A DNA stretch of 64,000 bases from Verrucomicrobiaceae bacterium (GCA_027491155.1 JAIXWR010000020.1:93043-157042); one strand, 5' to 3'; shown: positions 29,873 to 39,370, numbered from the stretch's first letter. Numbers and translations: made by a program. The notes: generated by a model from the letters alone, not told the origin.

Positions 29873-30484
29873 ATGCCCTCACGTATTTCTGAAATCGCGG
29901 ATTCCCTGCGGCAGATCGGGGAGATCCAGGTCAGCGATTGGGACCTGAAGGGGCTCCTGAACACCGATATCAAGGACCTGGAGATCGGCACGTCGCTGCG
30001 GAAGCTGGGGAACCGCAAGGTGCTGGAGTGGGATTTCAAGGAGGCCCTGCCGAAGGTCCACAAGCTTGCCTACCAGGAAGTCGATCTGGTCGGGTGGGTC
30101 AAACGGGCGGCTCACTACAAGGTGATGGAGTGGGATTTCCGGAGTGCCGCGGACGGAGATCCCGCAGGTCCGGAAGTGCCGGACCCGGAGAAGATGCAGG
30201 AACTCATCGGGAGGTTGAAAGGCTTCCTCCACTTCGTCGCGGTCAACCTGATCGACGAACCGGACCGCGCCCAGATCCGCATCCAGGAGATCGCGCCCGG
30301 GGTGCTGCGCTTCAAGCTGGTGGTCACCGGCGGCGACCTCAAGACCCTGCTGGGCCGCGACGGCTGCACGGCATCGGCCATCCGCAACCTCCTCAAGGTT
30401 GCGGCACGGGCGGAAGGGGTCCACGCCCTGCTGCAGATCCTTTCCCAGGAAGAGGACGTGGCGCAGGCGATGCGGGACCGCTGA
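29873..30484 (+). CDS. KhpA-like KH-domain protein with N-terminal WDF repeats
   Basis: 203 residues from ATG 29873. The C-terminal part (about 110-185) reads as a small KH RNA-binding domain: LIGRLKGFLHFVAVNLIDEP, then IRIQEIAPGVLRFKLVV, then LLGRDGCTASAIRNLLKVAA. GRDG (161-164) fills the GxxG loop that contacts RNA in KhpA. The N-terminal 90 residues repeat a motif at SDWDLKGLL, LEWDFKEAL and VMEWDFRSA, which I cannot assign. There is no signal peptide. An RNA-binding regulatory role is likely but unproven. The open frame upstream of 29873 overlaps the lipoprotein and is not native. Confidence 0.78.
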   Translation: MPSRISEIADSLRQIGEIQVSDWDLKGLLNTDIKDLEIGTSLRKLGNRKVLEWDFKEALPKVHKLAYQEVDLVGWVKRAAHYKVMEWDFRSAADGDPAGPEVPDPEKMQELIGRLKGFLHFVAVNLIDEPDRAQIRIQEIAPGVLRFKLVVTGGDLKTLLGRDGCTASAIRNLLKVAARAEGVHALLQILSQEEDVAQAMRDR

Positions 30485-30502
30485 GGACCGGCGCTTTCCG
30501 CA

Positions 30503-32164
30503 TCAGCGGAGGCGACGGCGGCGGAGCATGGCCAGCGCGCCGATCCCCGCCAGCAGGGCAGCGGAAGGCTCCGGAATGATCGTCACCGCCAGGCTTCCCT
30601 CGCTGAAGTAGGCCGAACGGCCGCCGCCCAGGTCGAGCGCGTTGCCTGCGCCGAAGTTGGCGAGGTTGGTGGTATCCAGCGTGAAGTCGCCGAGCACCAG
30701 CGTGTGGGTTCCCACGGCGGCGGTGTTCACGTCGAAGCCGATGATGTCGCCGAAGTCGAAGCCGCCGAAGGACAGGGTGGTGCCCGGGGCGAGGGTGAGA
30801 AGTCCCTGGCTGATGTCGAGCGTGCCGCCGGCGGCGATGTTCACGTTGCCGGTGATGCCGGAGCCGGCATCGCCCGAACCGATCGAGCCGGTCCCGGTGA
30901 CGCTGACGGTGCCGCTGCTGGTGAGCGCGCCGGTGACGTAGAGCGTGCCGGCGGAAACGAGGATCGAGCCGACGCTGTTGCCGTTGCCGGAAAGGGTCAG
31001 CGTGCCGTTGCCCTGCTTCTCCAGCGAGCCGGTGCCGACGAGGTTCGCGCCGGTGGTGACGTTGAAGCCGTTGGTGTCGATCTTCGCGCCGCCGGACTGC
31101 ACGTTCACCGTGGTGTTGGCGCTGATGAAGTTGGTCTCGTTGCGCAGCGCCTTGAGGACGCCGCCGTTGAGGTTGAGGTTGCCGGTGCCCCCGCCGGTCT
31201 CGACCCGCCCGGTGGCCAGGGTGCCGCCGTTCAGGTTGAAGGTGCCGGTGCCGCCGGCGTTTTCGCCGACCATGGTCTTGTTGCCATCGGTCCAGGTGCC
31301 GCCCGACTGGTTGACCGTGCCGGTGCCGCCGCCGGCGCCGATGGTGGTGAAGGCGCCCGTGTTCACGGTGCCGGAGGTGACCGAACCGCCGGTCATGTTG
31401 AAGGTCCCGTTGCCGCCGGCCGCGATGCCGACGACCATCCACGATGCGGTCGAGATGCTGCCGCCGGACTGGTTGAAGGTGTGGCTGCCGCCGTTGCCGA
31501 TGCGGATTTCACCGCCGCCGAGGGTCGCGATGGAGCCGGCCGACATGTCGCTGGTCGCGCCGTTGCGGAAGTTCGCGTTGCGGGCGGCGGAGATCGATCC
31601 GGTGAAGCTGGAAACGGCGAGGTTCTGGAGGTCCGGGCTGCCGTTCGAAGTGCTGGCGTTGGTGGTGGTCAGGCTGCCTGCGCCGCTGACGTTGATCTGG
31701 CCGCTGGCCCCGCCGTTGCCGACGATCCGGCCGGCGGTGAAAGTGCCGCCGTTCACGTTGATGGTGCCGGCGCCGAAGCGGACGTCGTTGTCCGTCGTGT
31801 AGGAACCTCCGGCATTCACGTTGAAGGTGCCGGTGCCGCCGCCGTTGCCGACGAACATCCAGGCGGCATTGGTGTTGAGCGAGCCGCCGTTGTTGATCTC
31901 GAGCCGGCCGCTGGTGCCCGTGCCGTTGCCGATCCAGAGGTCGTTGCCGCCGACCGTCGCCGACTTGTTCACCGCGGTGGTGATCTGGGCGAAGTTGCCG
32001 GTGGCGATATTGATGGTCGCCCTGGAATTGATTCCGGGAACGCCGGCGGTCCAGTTGCCGGCGTTGCTCCAATCCTGGCCGGCCGCTCCGGTCCACGTGG
32101 TCTGGGCTTGGGCGGATCCCGCGAGTCCGGCGAGGAACGCGGTCTTGAGCAAGGTACTTCTCAT
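30503..32164 (-). CDS. PEP-CTERM-sorted, autotransporter-repeat secreted protein
   Basis: 553 residues from ATG 32164. The signal peptide is MRSTLLKTAFLAGLAGSAQA. The body is a right-handed beta-helix-like array of Gly/Asn/Thr-rich repeats such as GTGTFNVNAGGSYT, GNGTFNMTGGSVTSG and GTGTFNLNGGTLATG, followed by a late domain starting SLEKQGNGTLTLSG. The C-terminus is a textbook PEP-CTERM signal: IIPEPSAALLAGIGALAM, a single helix, then RRRRLR. It would be processed by an exosortase (none in this window) and surface-anchored or released, often tied to exopolysaccharide. Repeats make the exact length prone to assembly collapse. Confidence 0.92.
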   Translation of the reverse strand: MRSTLLKTAFLAGLAGSAQAQTTWTGAAGQDWSNAGNWTAGVPGINSRATINIATGNFAQITTAVNKSATVGGNDLWIGNGTGTSGRLEINNGGSLNTNAAWMFVGNGGGTGTFNVNAGGSYTTDNDVRFGAGTINVNGGTFTAGRIVGNGGASGQINVSGAGSLTTTNASTSNGSPDLQNLAVSSFTGSISAARNANFRNGATSDMSAGSIATLGGGEIRIGNGGSHTFNQSGGSISTASWMVVGIAAGGNGTFNMTGGSVTSGTVNTGAFTTIGAGGGTGTVNQSGGTWTDGNKTMVGENAGGTGTFNLNGGTLATGRVETGGGTGNLNLNGGVLKALRNETNFISANTTVNVQSGGAKIDTNGFNVTTGANLVGTGSLEKQGNGTLTLSGNGNSVGSILVSAGTLYVTGALTSSGTVSVTGTGSIGSGDAGSGITGNVNIAAGGTLDISQGLLTLAPGTTLSFGGFDFGDIIGFDVNTAAVGTHTLVLGDFTLDTTNLANFGAGNALDLGGGRSAYFSEGSLAVTIIPEPSAALLAGIGALAMLRRRRLR

Positions 32165-32488
32165 GTCGATGGGTCGCTTGGGTTTGCCACGGAAAACCGC
32201 GCCTGCTTGGGCGGGCGGAACTCGGGCCGGGACGGGACCATGGCGGAATCGCGGCCGGCCCGCTTGCTCGTTCCCGGCAATTTTGTGTATGATTTTACCC
32301 AAGCGGGTGGGCGGCATCTCCCGTTCGCTGGAGAAGCTAACCCGATCGGGTGAAGGGAATGCCTGAGCATCCTTGATCCGTCATCGTGCCGCGAGATCCA
32401 GGCGCGCGGAAATGAACTCCAAACCGTGGAGCTTTCCGCCACCCTGCAAACCGTGGCCGGCCCGGGCGGACGCTCTGCCGCGGGACGC
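32165..32488. other. 324-nt intergenic leader of the PEP-CTERM gene
   Basis: This gap separates the stop of the M6 protease gene from the start of the PEP-CTERM gene, both on the minus strand. A locally AT-rich patch around 32277-32300 (ATTTTGTGTATGATTTTA on the plus strand) is the only candidate promoter-like region. No hairpin with T-tract, repeat or small gene was seen. Confidence 0.35.
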
Positions 32489-35400
32489 CTAGCGCGAGAC
32501 CCTCAGCCGGAGATAGCGCCGGTGGGGCGCGTCCGAGGTGGTGACGCTATCGTCGATGACGACCGCCTGACGACCGGCGGCCGGCGATTCCTGAACGGCG
32601 TGGGCGGCGAGATTGACGGTGGGCGCCCCGGCGCTGCTGCGGGCGAGCGGGGTCCAGGAGACAAGGTCCGTGCTGCCTTGCACCTCGTAGATGAGGTCGG
32701 TCTTCAAGGGGTCGCGCGTGAAGCCGAAGCGGAGCCGGCCGGAGTTGAGGGAGCTGGGAAGATGGACGGAGCTTTGGAAGGGATCGGTGGGGGCGAGGCC
32801 GAGCGCGTATTTGAGCAGGTTCGGCGTGCCGTCGGCGCTGGCGCTGGCCTCGAGGCCGCTGAGGGATTCGGCGGACTGGCCGGGTCCGTCGAAGTTCTCC
32901 GCACGCCAGATTTCGTAGTCGTAGGTGGCGGAGATCGTGACGCGGGTCATCGGGTCGCTGCCCGGCAGGATGCCGCCGGACGGGGTGGCGAGATTCAGCC
33001 GGAACGCGCGGCCGGCGGTGGCGCCGGGGAGGCTGGGCACGCTCACGGTTTTCGGCGTGGTGTCGCCATCGGCCCAAGCCAGCGAGCCGGCGGTGGCGGT
33101 GTAGTCGATGCCGGCGAGCGCGCTGTCGTTCTGGGTGGCGTAGTCGATTTTCACCGCGCCGCGGCCGCCGTCGACGCGCTGGACCGCGATGCGGATCGTC
33201 TTGCCGGGAAGCGCGCCGTGGCTGGCGCTGCGGAAGCGGCCGCGGCCGTGGTCGGCGGGCAGGCCGGTGTAGAGCTCCGCGCAGCTGGTGTAGACGCCGC
33301 GGACGGCTCCGCCGCTGAGGGGCGCGACGAGCACCCGGCCGTCCGGCTTGGGCAGAAACATGCTGACCGGTTGGAAGCTGCCGTTGCTGCTGCCGCTGCC
33401 GTTGTCCCAGGTGGGATCGATGGCTCCGGTGGCGGTCAGGCGCACCAGGTTGCGGTGCGGCACGCCGCCGACGGAGTCGAATCTCCCGCCGACGAGGACC
33501 TTGCCGTCGGGCTGGGCGAGCAGGGTGAAGATCAGGACGTTGCTCTGCGAAGAGGCGAAAGCCGGGGCGGTGAAGCTTTCGTCAACCGAGCCGTTAGGAT
33601 TCAGGCGAACGATGTTCGGCTTGGCGGACTGGTTGAAAGCGCCGAACTGTCCGCCCACCAGCACTTTGCCATCGGCTTGCAGGGCGACGGCGCGGTTCTC
33701 GTAGGAGAGGAAACCGCTGCCATCGAGGGCCCTCAAGGCACCCACCCCGATCTGGAAGGCGGGGTCCGGGGTGCCGCTGGGCAGCAGGCAAACGACGCCG
33801 GAGCGGACCCACGGGCTGGTCCGGGAAGTGATCGGGCCGACGGCATAGATCCGGCCGCCGCCGAGGGCGGGCGAGTGGTGGTCGACGACCACCGAAAACA
33901 TGCCGGCCCCGGTCTCGGTGTCGGGCGGATTGAAGATGAAATCGACGCTGCCGTCCGGCCGCAGCCGGCAGAGGCCCTGGCAGGCGGCGCCGTTGACGCG
34001 GAAGAAAGGCCCGGCGACGAGGATTTTGCCGTCGGGCTGGACCGCGAGGTCGAGGATGCCGCTGTTGAAGGTGGGCGGATTGAAGGTCGGGTCGAGGCTG
34101 CCGTCGGCATTCAAGCGCGCCAGGTTCGGCCGGGCCGGACTGGCGTCGTGGATGTTGGTGAAATGGCCGCCGACGAGGACTTTGCCGTCGGGCTGCACGC
34201 AGAGCGAATCGACGGTGCCGTTCGCACCGGGGACGGCGTTGAAGCTGTGGTCGCGCCTGCCGTCGGGATGAAAGCGGGCGAAGCGGCCGGCGGGGTGGAC
34301 GATGGAGATTCCGTTGTCGCTCCCCGCGAGGGTGAAGGTGCCGCCCATCAGCAGCTTGCCGTCGGGCTGGAGGTCCATGTCGCTGACCCCCGCATTGACC
34401 ATGAAGCGGGGATCCACCGGGACAAGGTTACCGGGGCGGCGGATCGAAGCGGTGGCGGTCGCGGGATCGGCGGTGACCCCGTTGACGACGTTCGAAAGCT
34501 GCACGGTGAAATCGCGCGTGCTTTCCACCGCGGTGTAGGGCGTGACCAGCGGGACGGTGATGACCCGTGGCGTGGTGTCGCCGTCCGGCCAGTGCAGCGT
34601 GCCGGATACCGCGCTGTAGTGGACGCCGTTCAAGGCGGTGCCATTGGCCGTGGCATACTGCACCGTGGTGGTGCCGGCGGAGCCGATCCGGTCGACGGTG
34701 ACGGCGATGGATCCCGCCATGGCATCGCCGCCGAAGACCGACTGGCGGAAGCGGACGCGCGGATGGTAGTCGACCGCGATGTCCAGGTATTCATCCGCCC
34801 CGCTGCCGCCCGAGGCGATCGGGGTGATGGTGATGCCGCCGCCGTTATCGACGAGCGATTGGCCGATCTGCAGTGCGGCGTCGTTGAGGTTGCCGCCCGG
34901 CGTGTTGCAATCGAGCAGGTCGTTCATCCGGTTCGCGTTGTAGCCGAAGCTCACGTAGGCCCCGGTGGCGAGGTTGCTGCCGGCGAAAGGCTGGCGGCGG
35001 TAGCCGATCCAGTAGTCGCGGGTCGAATCGCGGCCGATCTTCAAGGCCAGGGTACGGGTGGCCGGGTCGGACGAACCGTCGTCGAAGCGTTGGATGCGGT
35101 AAACGCCGCTGTCGTTGACCGAGCGCACGCTGGTGTCGGGGATCCAGCCGACGAGGTTCTTGAACCAGGGATTCAAGTGATGCCGCCGGTCCTGGGCGAC
35201 CGACCAGCCGCCCATGATGTCGTAGGGATCCATGTAGTCCTGGCTGGTGAGCGATCCGTCCGCATTGCGGTAGGACGTCATTTCCGAGGGAGTGCCTAGG
35301 GTGGTTCCGGAGGCGGGCTTCCACCAGTTCGCGTGGCGGAGACCGTAGGTGTGGCCCAGCTCGTGGGCGACGACCTGGAAGTCGAAATATCCGCTGATCA

Positions 35401-36520
35401 GGAAGTCCTTGCCCCCGAGGACGGCGATCCCGGCGAAATTGACGATCGAGCCGGGCAAGGTGGACTGGTCGGTACAGGCGACGCCGATGCGGTCGAAGCT
35501 GGCGAGGTCGAAATCGGCCGCGGCGGCGGCGTGCGCGTCCAGGCGGAGATTGCCCGTGCCCTGGGCATAGGAGGCCGCGGTGCGCGGCATCCGGTAGAGC
35601 TGGGTGGTGACGGTGGTGACCAGGGAGGTCTTGCCGAAGGAGTTTTCCTCGAAGTAGTCGGCGATGCCGCCGGGTTGGTTGAACAGGTCTTCCACGTATT
35701 GCTTGGTCAGCGGCGGACCGCCGGGAACCGCAGGAGGCTCGCCGGGGCGGTCGCTGAAATCGACGCGGATGATGAGGACTTTCTTTTCGCCGTTCGCCCA
35801 CGGGAGGGACGGGCGATTCAGAACGTCGGAACTGCCGATCGAGGCATCGCCCCAGGCCGCCGCGGCAGGACCGAAGCCGAGGTCGCGGCAGCCCGGGCAG
35901 CGGTCTTCGTGGCCGGGCTTTTCGCCGTGGTCGTAGAGGGCGATGCTGCCATCGATCACCACGCCTTCGAAGCCGGTGTCGACCGGATTGATCTCCTCGG
36001 TGCGACGACCGTAGACATGGGCGTCGAACTCGCGGGTGCCGTCCGGGCTTTCCACCAAGAGCCGGCGCGTGATGCCGCCATCGGGCAGGCTGCGGCCGGG
36101 CAGAGGGAGCGCGACGTCGATCGCGAGGCGGCCGCTGCCCTCGATCGGGACTTCCAGCAGCGCGGAAATGGCGGGCGGCAGCGAGTCCCGCGCGGGGCCG
36201 GTCAGGGCGAGGTCGAGCGCGGCTTCCGGGTCGCTGCGGATCAGCTCCTTCATCGCGGCGCGGCGCTGGGTGGCGAGCGCGATGCCTTCGGCCTCCTGCG
36301 CGGTGGCGGAGTTCTCCTCGTGACGGGTGCGCCAGTTTTCAAAGGCGGCGAAGGCCTCGGGGGGCGCGATGGAATGGCGGGCTGGGGCCGTCTTTCCGGC
36401 CGGTGCCAAGCGGACTTCCGGCGCGGCGGAATCGGGGTGGAGACCCGGGTGAAAGGTGGCGATTCCCGCGAGAAGCAGGAGGCCGGCGGCGAGGGCGGGG
36501 AAGGGAAAGCGGGATTTCAT
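32489..36520 (-). CDS. large secreted M6-like metalloprotease with Calx-beta and delta-60 repeats
   Basis: 1343 residues with a signal peptide (FPALAAGLLLLAGIA). A propeptide runs to about residue 240. The peptidase domain starts KKVLIIRVDFSD and has the zinc site HELGHTYGLRH, followed by MGGWSVAQ. After it come a Calx-beta domain (around TVQYATANGTALNGVHYSA), a run of six or seven delta-60 propeller repeats (LQPDGKLLMGGTF, VQPDGKVLVGGHF, VQPDGKILVAGPF, LQADGKVLVGGQF, AQPDGKVLVGGRF), then a second Calx-beta (IDYATQNDSALAGIDYTA) and a C-terminal beta-sandwich ending RRYLRLRVSR. It is probably an exported protein-degrading enzyme with adhesive modules. No sorting signal is seen. Confidence 0.9.
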   Translation of the reverse strand: MKSRFPFPALAAGLLLLAGIATFHPGLHPDSAAPEVRLAPAGKTAPARHSIAPPEAFAAFENWRTRHEENSATAQEAEGIALATQRRAAMKELIRSDPEAALDLALTGPARDSLPPAISALLEVPIEGSGRLAIDVALPLPGRSLPDGGITRRLLVESPDGTREFDAHVYGRRTEEINPVDTGFEGVVIDGSIALYDHGEKPGHEDRCPGCRDLGFGPAAAAWGDASIGSSDVLNRPSLPWANGEKKVLIIRVDFSDRPGEPPAVPGGPPLTKQYVEDLFNQPGGIADYFEENSFGKTSLVTTVTTQLYRMPRTAASYAQGTGNLRLDAHAAAAADFDLASFDRIGVACTDQSTLPGSIVNFAGIAVLGGKDFLISGYFDFQVVAHELGHTYGLRHANWWKPASGTTLGTPSEMTSYRNADGSLTSQDYMDPYDIMGGWSVAQDRRHHLNPWFKNLVGWIPDTSVRSVNDSGVYRIQRFDDGSSDPATRTLALKIGRDSTRDYWIGYRRQPFAGSNLATGAYVSFGYNANRMNDLLDCNTPGGNLNDAALQIGQSLVDNGGGITITPIASGGSGADEYLDIAVDYHPRVRFRQSVFGGDAMAGSIAVTVDRIGSAGTTTVQYATANGTALNGVHYSAVSGTLHWPDGDTTPRVITVPLVTPYTAVESTRDFTVQLSNVVNGVTADPATATASIRRPGNLVPVDPRFMVNAGVSDMDLQPDGKLLMGGTFTLAGSDNGISIVHPAGRFARFHPDGRRDHSFNAVPGANGTVDSLCVQPDGKVLVGGHFTNIHDASPARPNLARLNADGSLDPTFNPPTFNSGILDLAVQPDGKILVAGPFFRVNGAACQGLCRLRPDGSVDFIFNPPDTETGAGMFSVVVDHHSPALGGGRIYAVGPITSRTSPWVRSGVVCLLPSGTPDPAFQIGVGALRALDGSGFLSYENRAVALQADGKVLVGGQFGAFNQSAKPNIVRLNPNGSVDESFTAPAFASSQSNVLIFTLLAQPDGKVLVGGRFDSVGGVPHRNLVRLTATGAIDPTWDNGSGSSNGSFQPVSMFLPKPDGRVLVAPLSGGAVRGVYTSCAELYTGLPADHGRGRFRSASHGALPGKTIRIAVQRVDGGRGAVKIDYATQNDSALAGIDYTATAGSLAWADGDTTPKTVSVPSLPGATAGRAFRLNLATPSGGILPGSDPMTRVTISATYDYEIWRAENFDGPGQSAESLSGLEASASADGTPNLLKYALGLAPTDPFQSSVHLPSSLNSGRLRFGFTRDPLKTDLIYEVQGSTDLVSWTPLARSSAGAPTVNLAAHAVQESPAAGRQAVVIDDSVTTSDAPHRRYLRLRVSR

Positions 36521-36596
36521 GGGTGGATGAAGCCGGATCGCATCGGTTGGCAGAGTTGATATTCAATAAATCCGGCCAATCGGACGATTCTTTAAA

Positions 36597-36614
36597 CCCC
36601 GTAGTTCTACGGGG
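36597..36614. promoter_or_regulatory. perfect 7-bp dyad in divergent promoter region
   Basis: CCCCGTA-GTTC-TACGGGG is a perfect inverted repeat. It lies between the divergent M6 protease (starting 36520, minus) and the sensor kinase (starting 36658, plus). An AT-rich stretch (TTGATATTCAATAAATCC, about 36556-36573) precedes it. It could be an operator bound by the NarL-type regulator encoded just downstream, or a short hairpin in the kinase leader. Confidence 0.45.
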
Positions 36615-36657
36615 GATCGCCGCTTGAGGGACCGGGCGGGTCTGCTAGAGACCGAGG

Positions 36658-38652
36658 GTGCCCTTTCCTCCCCGGTCCGCGATTTCGTCCCTGTTGCCGG
36701 GAGCGGTGCTGGGGGTTTTCGCCGCGGGCATGCTGCTTTGTTGCCGGCCGGGCTGGGGCACCGGCGGGCGGGAGCCGGAGGGCGTGTCGCTGCACGTGCT
36801 GGCGGACGCGCCGGCGTCGGCCACCGCCGCGGAAGTCGCCGCGCGGCCGCCGGGGGATTGGTTGCCGGGCGCGGCGGGTGAGCGGCTTTTCCCACGAGCC
36901 GGCCAGCCGCTGTGGGCGAGGATCCGGATTTCCAATCCGGGCGGGTCGGTCCTGCGCGGGGTGCTGGCCGACGGCAACCTCTATGCGGACCGGGTCGATC
37001 TGTTTGAAGCCGTGGAGCAAGAAGGCGCGATCACCTGGCAGCACCAGCGGGCCGGCGAGCAGGTGCCCGGCGCGGACAAGCCGCTCGGTGGCCGCGAGGC
37101 CGCGTTTCCGCTGGAACTCGCGCCCGGCGGCGAGCGGACGGTTTACCTGCGGATCGAGGATCGGTTCGCGATCCCCTCCTCCCTCGTCTGGTGGCCGGAG
37201 CAGCAGGCCTTCCTGAACTTCCGCGCCCGCGCCACCTTCGGCTCCGCGCTGTATTTCGGCGGTCTGGCAGTGCTGCTTTTCTACAACGGCGTGCTCTGGC
37301 TGCGGCTGCGCTTTCCCGACCTCGGCCGCTACCTGCGCTACCTCGCGGGACTCGCGGCGTTCATGTTCCTTTCGCGCAACGAATGGACCGCGCTCGGCGG
37401 CACGGTGCGCTCTCCCGCGGTGGAAACCGTGACCCTGCTGGTGCTCGCCGTCTCGCTGGTGTTCCTGGTCGATTTCGCCCGCGTCTTCCTCGATCTCCAA
37501 CGCCACGCGCCGCGCTGGGACCGGGTCGCAGGAACCCTGCGCGGACTGGCGCTGGCCTGCGCAGTGCTCGCGCCTTCGCTGCTCTGGACGCGCGATGCCA
37601 CGCTGTTCCACGCGACCGTGCTGCTCGGCTTCCTGATCCAGGCGGTGCTGCTGGCCGGTGCCTTGCGGGCCGGTCGGAAAGGCGCGGCGCAGGCCCGCTA
37701 TCTCGCCGCCGCGTTCGCCGCCTTCCTGATCGGCCTGCTGCCCTCGCTGCGGATGGTTTTCTGGCCGGACGCGCGCGACGAGACCGCGGTGGCCGGCTTC
37801 GCGCTGCTGGCTGGATCAGCGCTCGAGCTGCTGCTGTTCTCGCTGGCCACGGCCGACCGTTTCACCCGGCTCCAGCAGGAAAAGATCGCCGCCGAGGAAG
37901 CGCTGCGCCGTGAGGCCGAGCAGCGCGAAATCTTGCAGGAGGCCTACGCCGACGACCTGGAGCTGGAGGTCCGCGAACGCACCCGCGAGCTGGCCCGGGC
38001 GAACGCCGACAAGGACCGCATCCTCACCGTGCTCGGCCACGACCTGCGCAGCCCGTTGACCGGACTGGCCCGCGCCGCCGGGCATTGGGAATCCCATGCG
38101 CCCCGTGAGCCGGGGCTCGGCCGCTTCATCGCCGAGACGGCGCGGACCAGCCAGGAACTGCTGCTGCTGATCGAAGACCTCGTGATGTGGGCGCGGCTGC
38201 GGGCCGGCACGACCACCCGCGAGAGCCACCCGCTGGCCGCGCTCGTCGCGCCGGTGGTCGACCTGCTGCAAAAACAGGCCGCCGCCGCTGGCATCGCGCT
38301 CACGGTGACCCTGCCGACGGACTTGATGGTGATGACCGATCCGGTGCCGCTCCAGTCGCTCCTGCGGAACCTGATTGCCAACGCGCTGCGGGCCGCGGGC
38401 CGCGAAGTCGCCGTGGCGGCCTCGCTCTCGGAGCACGGCGTGGAGTTGACCCTCCGCGACGATGGCCCCGGCCTGCCGCCGGAGCTGTTAGACGCGCTGA
38501 ACACCGGCGACCCGGGCCAGCTTCCCGTGATCCACGGGCTCGGCCTGCGGCTGTGTTTGGAAATCAGCCGCGCGCTCGATCTCCGGCTGAGCGTCACCAG
38601 CAGCAACTCCGGCACCGGCTTCCACATCCTCTTGCCTCGCACGCTGCCATGA
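36658..38652 (+). CDS. 7TMR-DISM-type sensor histidine kinase
   Basis: 664 residues from a GTG. An N-terminal signal anchor is followed by a periplasmic 7TMR-DISM sensor domain (about 45-180, including LWARIRISNPGGSVLRGVLA). Seven transmembrane helices (about 190-400) come next, then a coiled coil (ILQEAYADDLELEVRERTRE). The H-box VLGHDLRSPLTG has phospho-acceptor His461, and the ATPase domain has N-box NLIANALRAAG, G1 RDDGPGLP and G2 HGLGLRLC. DISM sensors often detect carbohydrates. The stop overlaps the regulator start (ATGA at 38649), so the two form a coupled pair. A TTA codon is at 38488. Confidence 0.93.
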   Translation: MPFPPRSAISSLLPGAVLGVFAAGMLLCCRPGWGTGGREPEGVSLHVLADAPASATAAEVAARPPGDWLPGAAGERLFPRAGQPLWARIRISNPGGSVLRGVLADGNLYADRVDLFEAVEQEGAITWQHQRAGEQVPGADKPLGGREAAFPLELAPGGERTVYLRIEDRFAIPSSLVWWPEQQAFLNFRARATFGSALYFGGLAVLLFYNGVLWLRLRFPDLGRYLRYLAGLAAFMFLSRNEWTALGGTVRSPAVETVTLLVLAVSLVFLVDFARVFLDLQRHAPRWDRVAGTLRGLALACAVLAPSLLWTRDATLFHATVLLGFLIQAVLLAGALRAGRKGAAQARYLAAAFAAFLIGLLPSLRMVFWPDARDETAVAGFALLAGSALELLLFSLATADRFTRLQQEKIAAEEALRREAEQREILQEAYADDLELEVRERTRELARANADKDRILTVLGHDLRSPLTGLARAAGHWESHAPREPGLGRFIAETARTSQELLLLIEDLVMWARLRAGTTTRESHPLAALVAPVVDLLQKQAAAAGIALTVTLPTDLMVMTDPVPLQSLLRNLIANALRAAGREVAVAASLSEHGVELTLRDDGPGLPPELLDALNTGDPGQLPVIHGLGLRLCLEISRALDLRLSVTSSNSGTGFHILLPRTLP

Positions 38653-39308
38653 GCCCCGACCCCGATCTGCCCGAACCCGCGAAACCGACCCGCGTCCTGG
38701 TGGTGGAGGACCAGGGCCTGTTCCGCGCTTTTATGGAGTCCTGGGTGGCGGACCAGCCGGGCTTCGAGCTCGCCGGATCCGCCGCTTCCGCGGAAGACGC
38801 GCTGGCGGTGGTGAGCGAGCTCCGCCCGGATCTTGCGCTGGTCGATTTCCAACTGCCGCGGATGGACGGGCTGGCCCTCGCCGCCGCGTTCCGCCAGGTG
38901 AGGCCGCAACTCCGCACGCTGATCCTCACCTCGCTGACCGATCCGCTCGCCGTGACCCGTGTCCGCGAAAGCGGGGTGGAAGGCTATTTGGAAAAGGACG
39001 CCCCGCCGGAAGAACTCGCGCTCGCCCTGCGGACCGTCGCCAGCGGGCAGCCGTACTTTTCACAACGCTTCCACGCCATCCTCCGCCGCGAGAACGGCAT
39101 CAGCGAAAGCGTGGGCAAGGTCCTGTCCCGCCGCGAGCAGCAGGTGCTCGCGCTGGTGCTCGCCGGCCGCACCAGTAAGGAAATCGCCGACGCGCTCGAA
39201 CTGAGCCCGCGCACCGTCGAGTTCCATCGCGCCAACCTGATGGCGAAGCTCGGCGCCGCTAACCTGGGCGAACTCCACACCCGGGCCCATCAGCGCGGCT
39301 TTGTCTGA
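38649..39308 (+). CDS. NarL/FixJ-family response regulator
   Basis: 219 residues. The receiver domain has the acidic pair (VLVVEDQG), phospho-acceptor Asp66 in LALVDFQLPRMDG, the conserved Thr/Ser (LILTSLTD) and Lys (GYLEKDAPPEEL). The LuxR-type helix-turn-helix follows at the C-terminus: LSRREQQVLALVLAGRTSKE, then ELSPRTVEFHRANLMAKLG. It is translationally coupled to the kinase and should be its partner. The dyad at 36597-36614 upstream of the kinase is a candidate target. Confidence 0.95.
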   Translation: MSPDPDLPEPAKPTRVLVVEDQGLFRAFMESWVADQPGFELAGSAASAEDALAVVSELRPDLALVDFQLPRMDGLALAAAFRQVRPQLRTLILTSLTDPLAVTRVRESGVEGYLEKDAPPEELALALRTVASGQPYFSQRFHAILRRENGISESVGKVLSRREQQVLALVLAGRTSKEIADALELSPRTVEFHRANLMAKLGAANLGELHTRAHQRGFV

Positions 39309-39370
39309 ACGGTCCGGACGCCCGAGGAAATTCCTGTCTCTTCCCGCCGGCTTCCTTCCAGACTGCGCCC

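Noticed and set aside
32426..35299. 957-codon plus-strand frame
   Set aside because: Exact antisense of the M6 protease, whose zinc site and repeats are clear; the plus frame has no motif.
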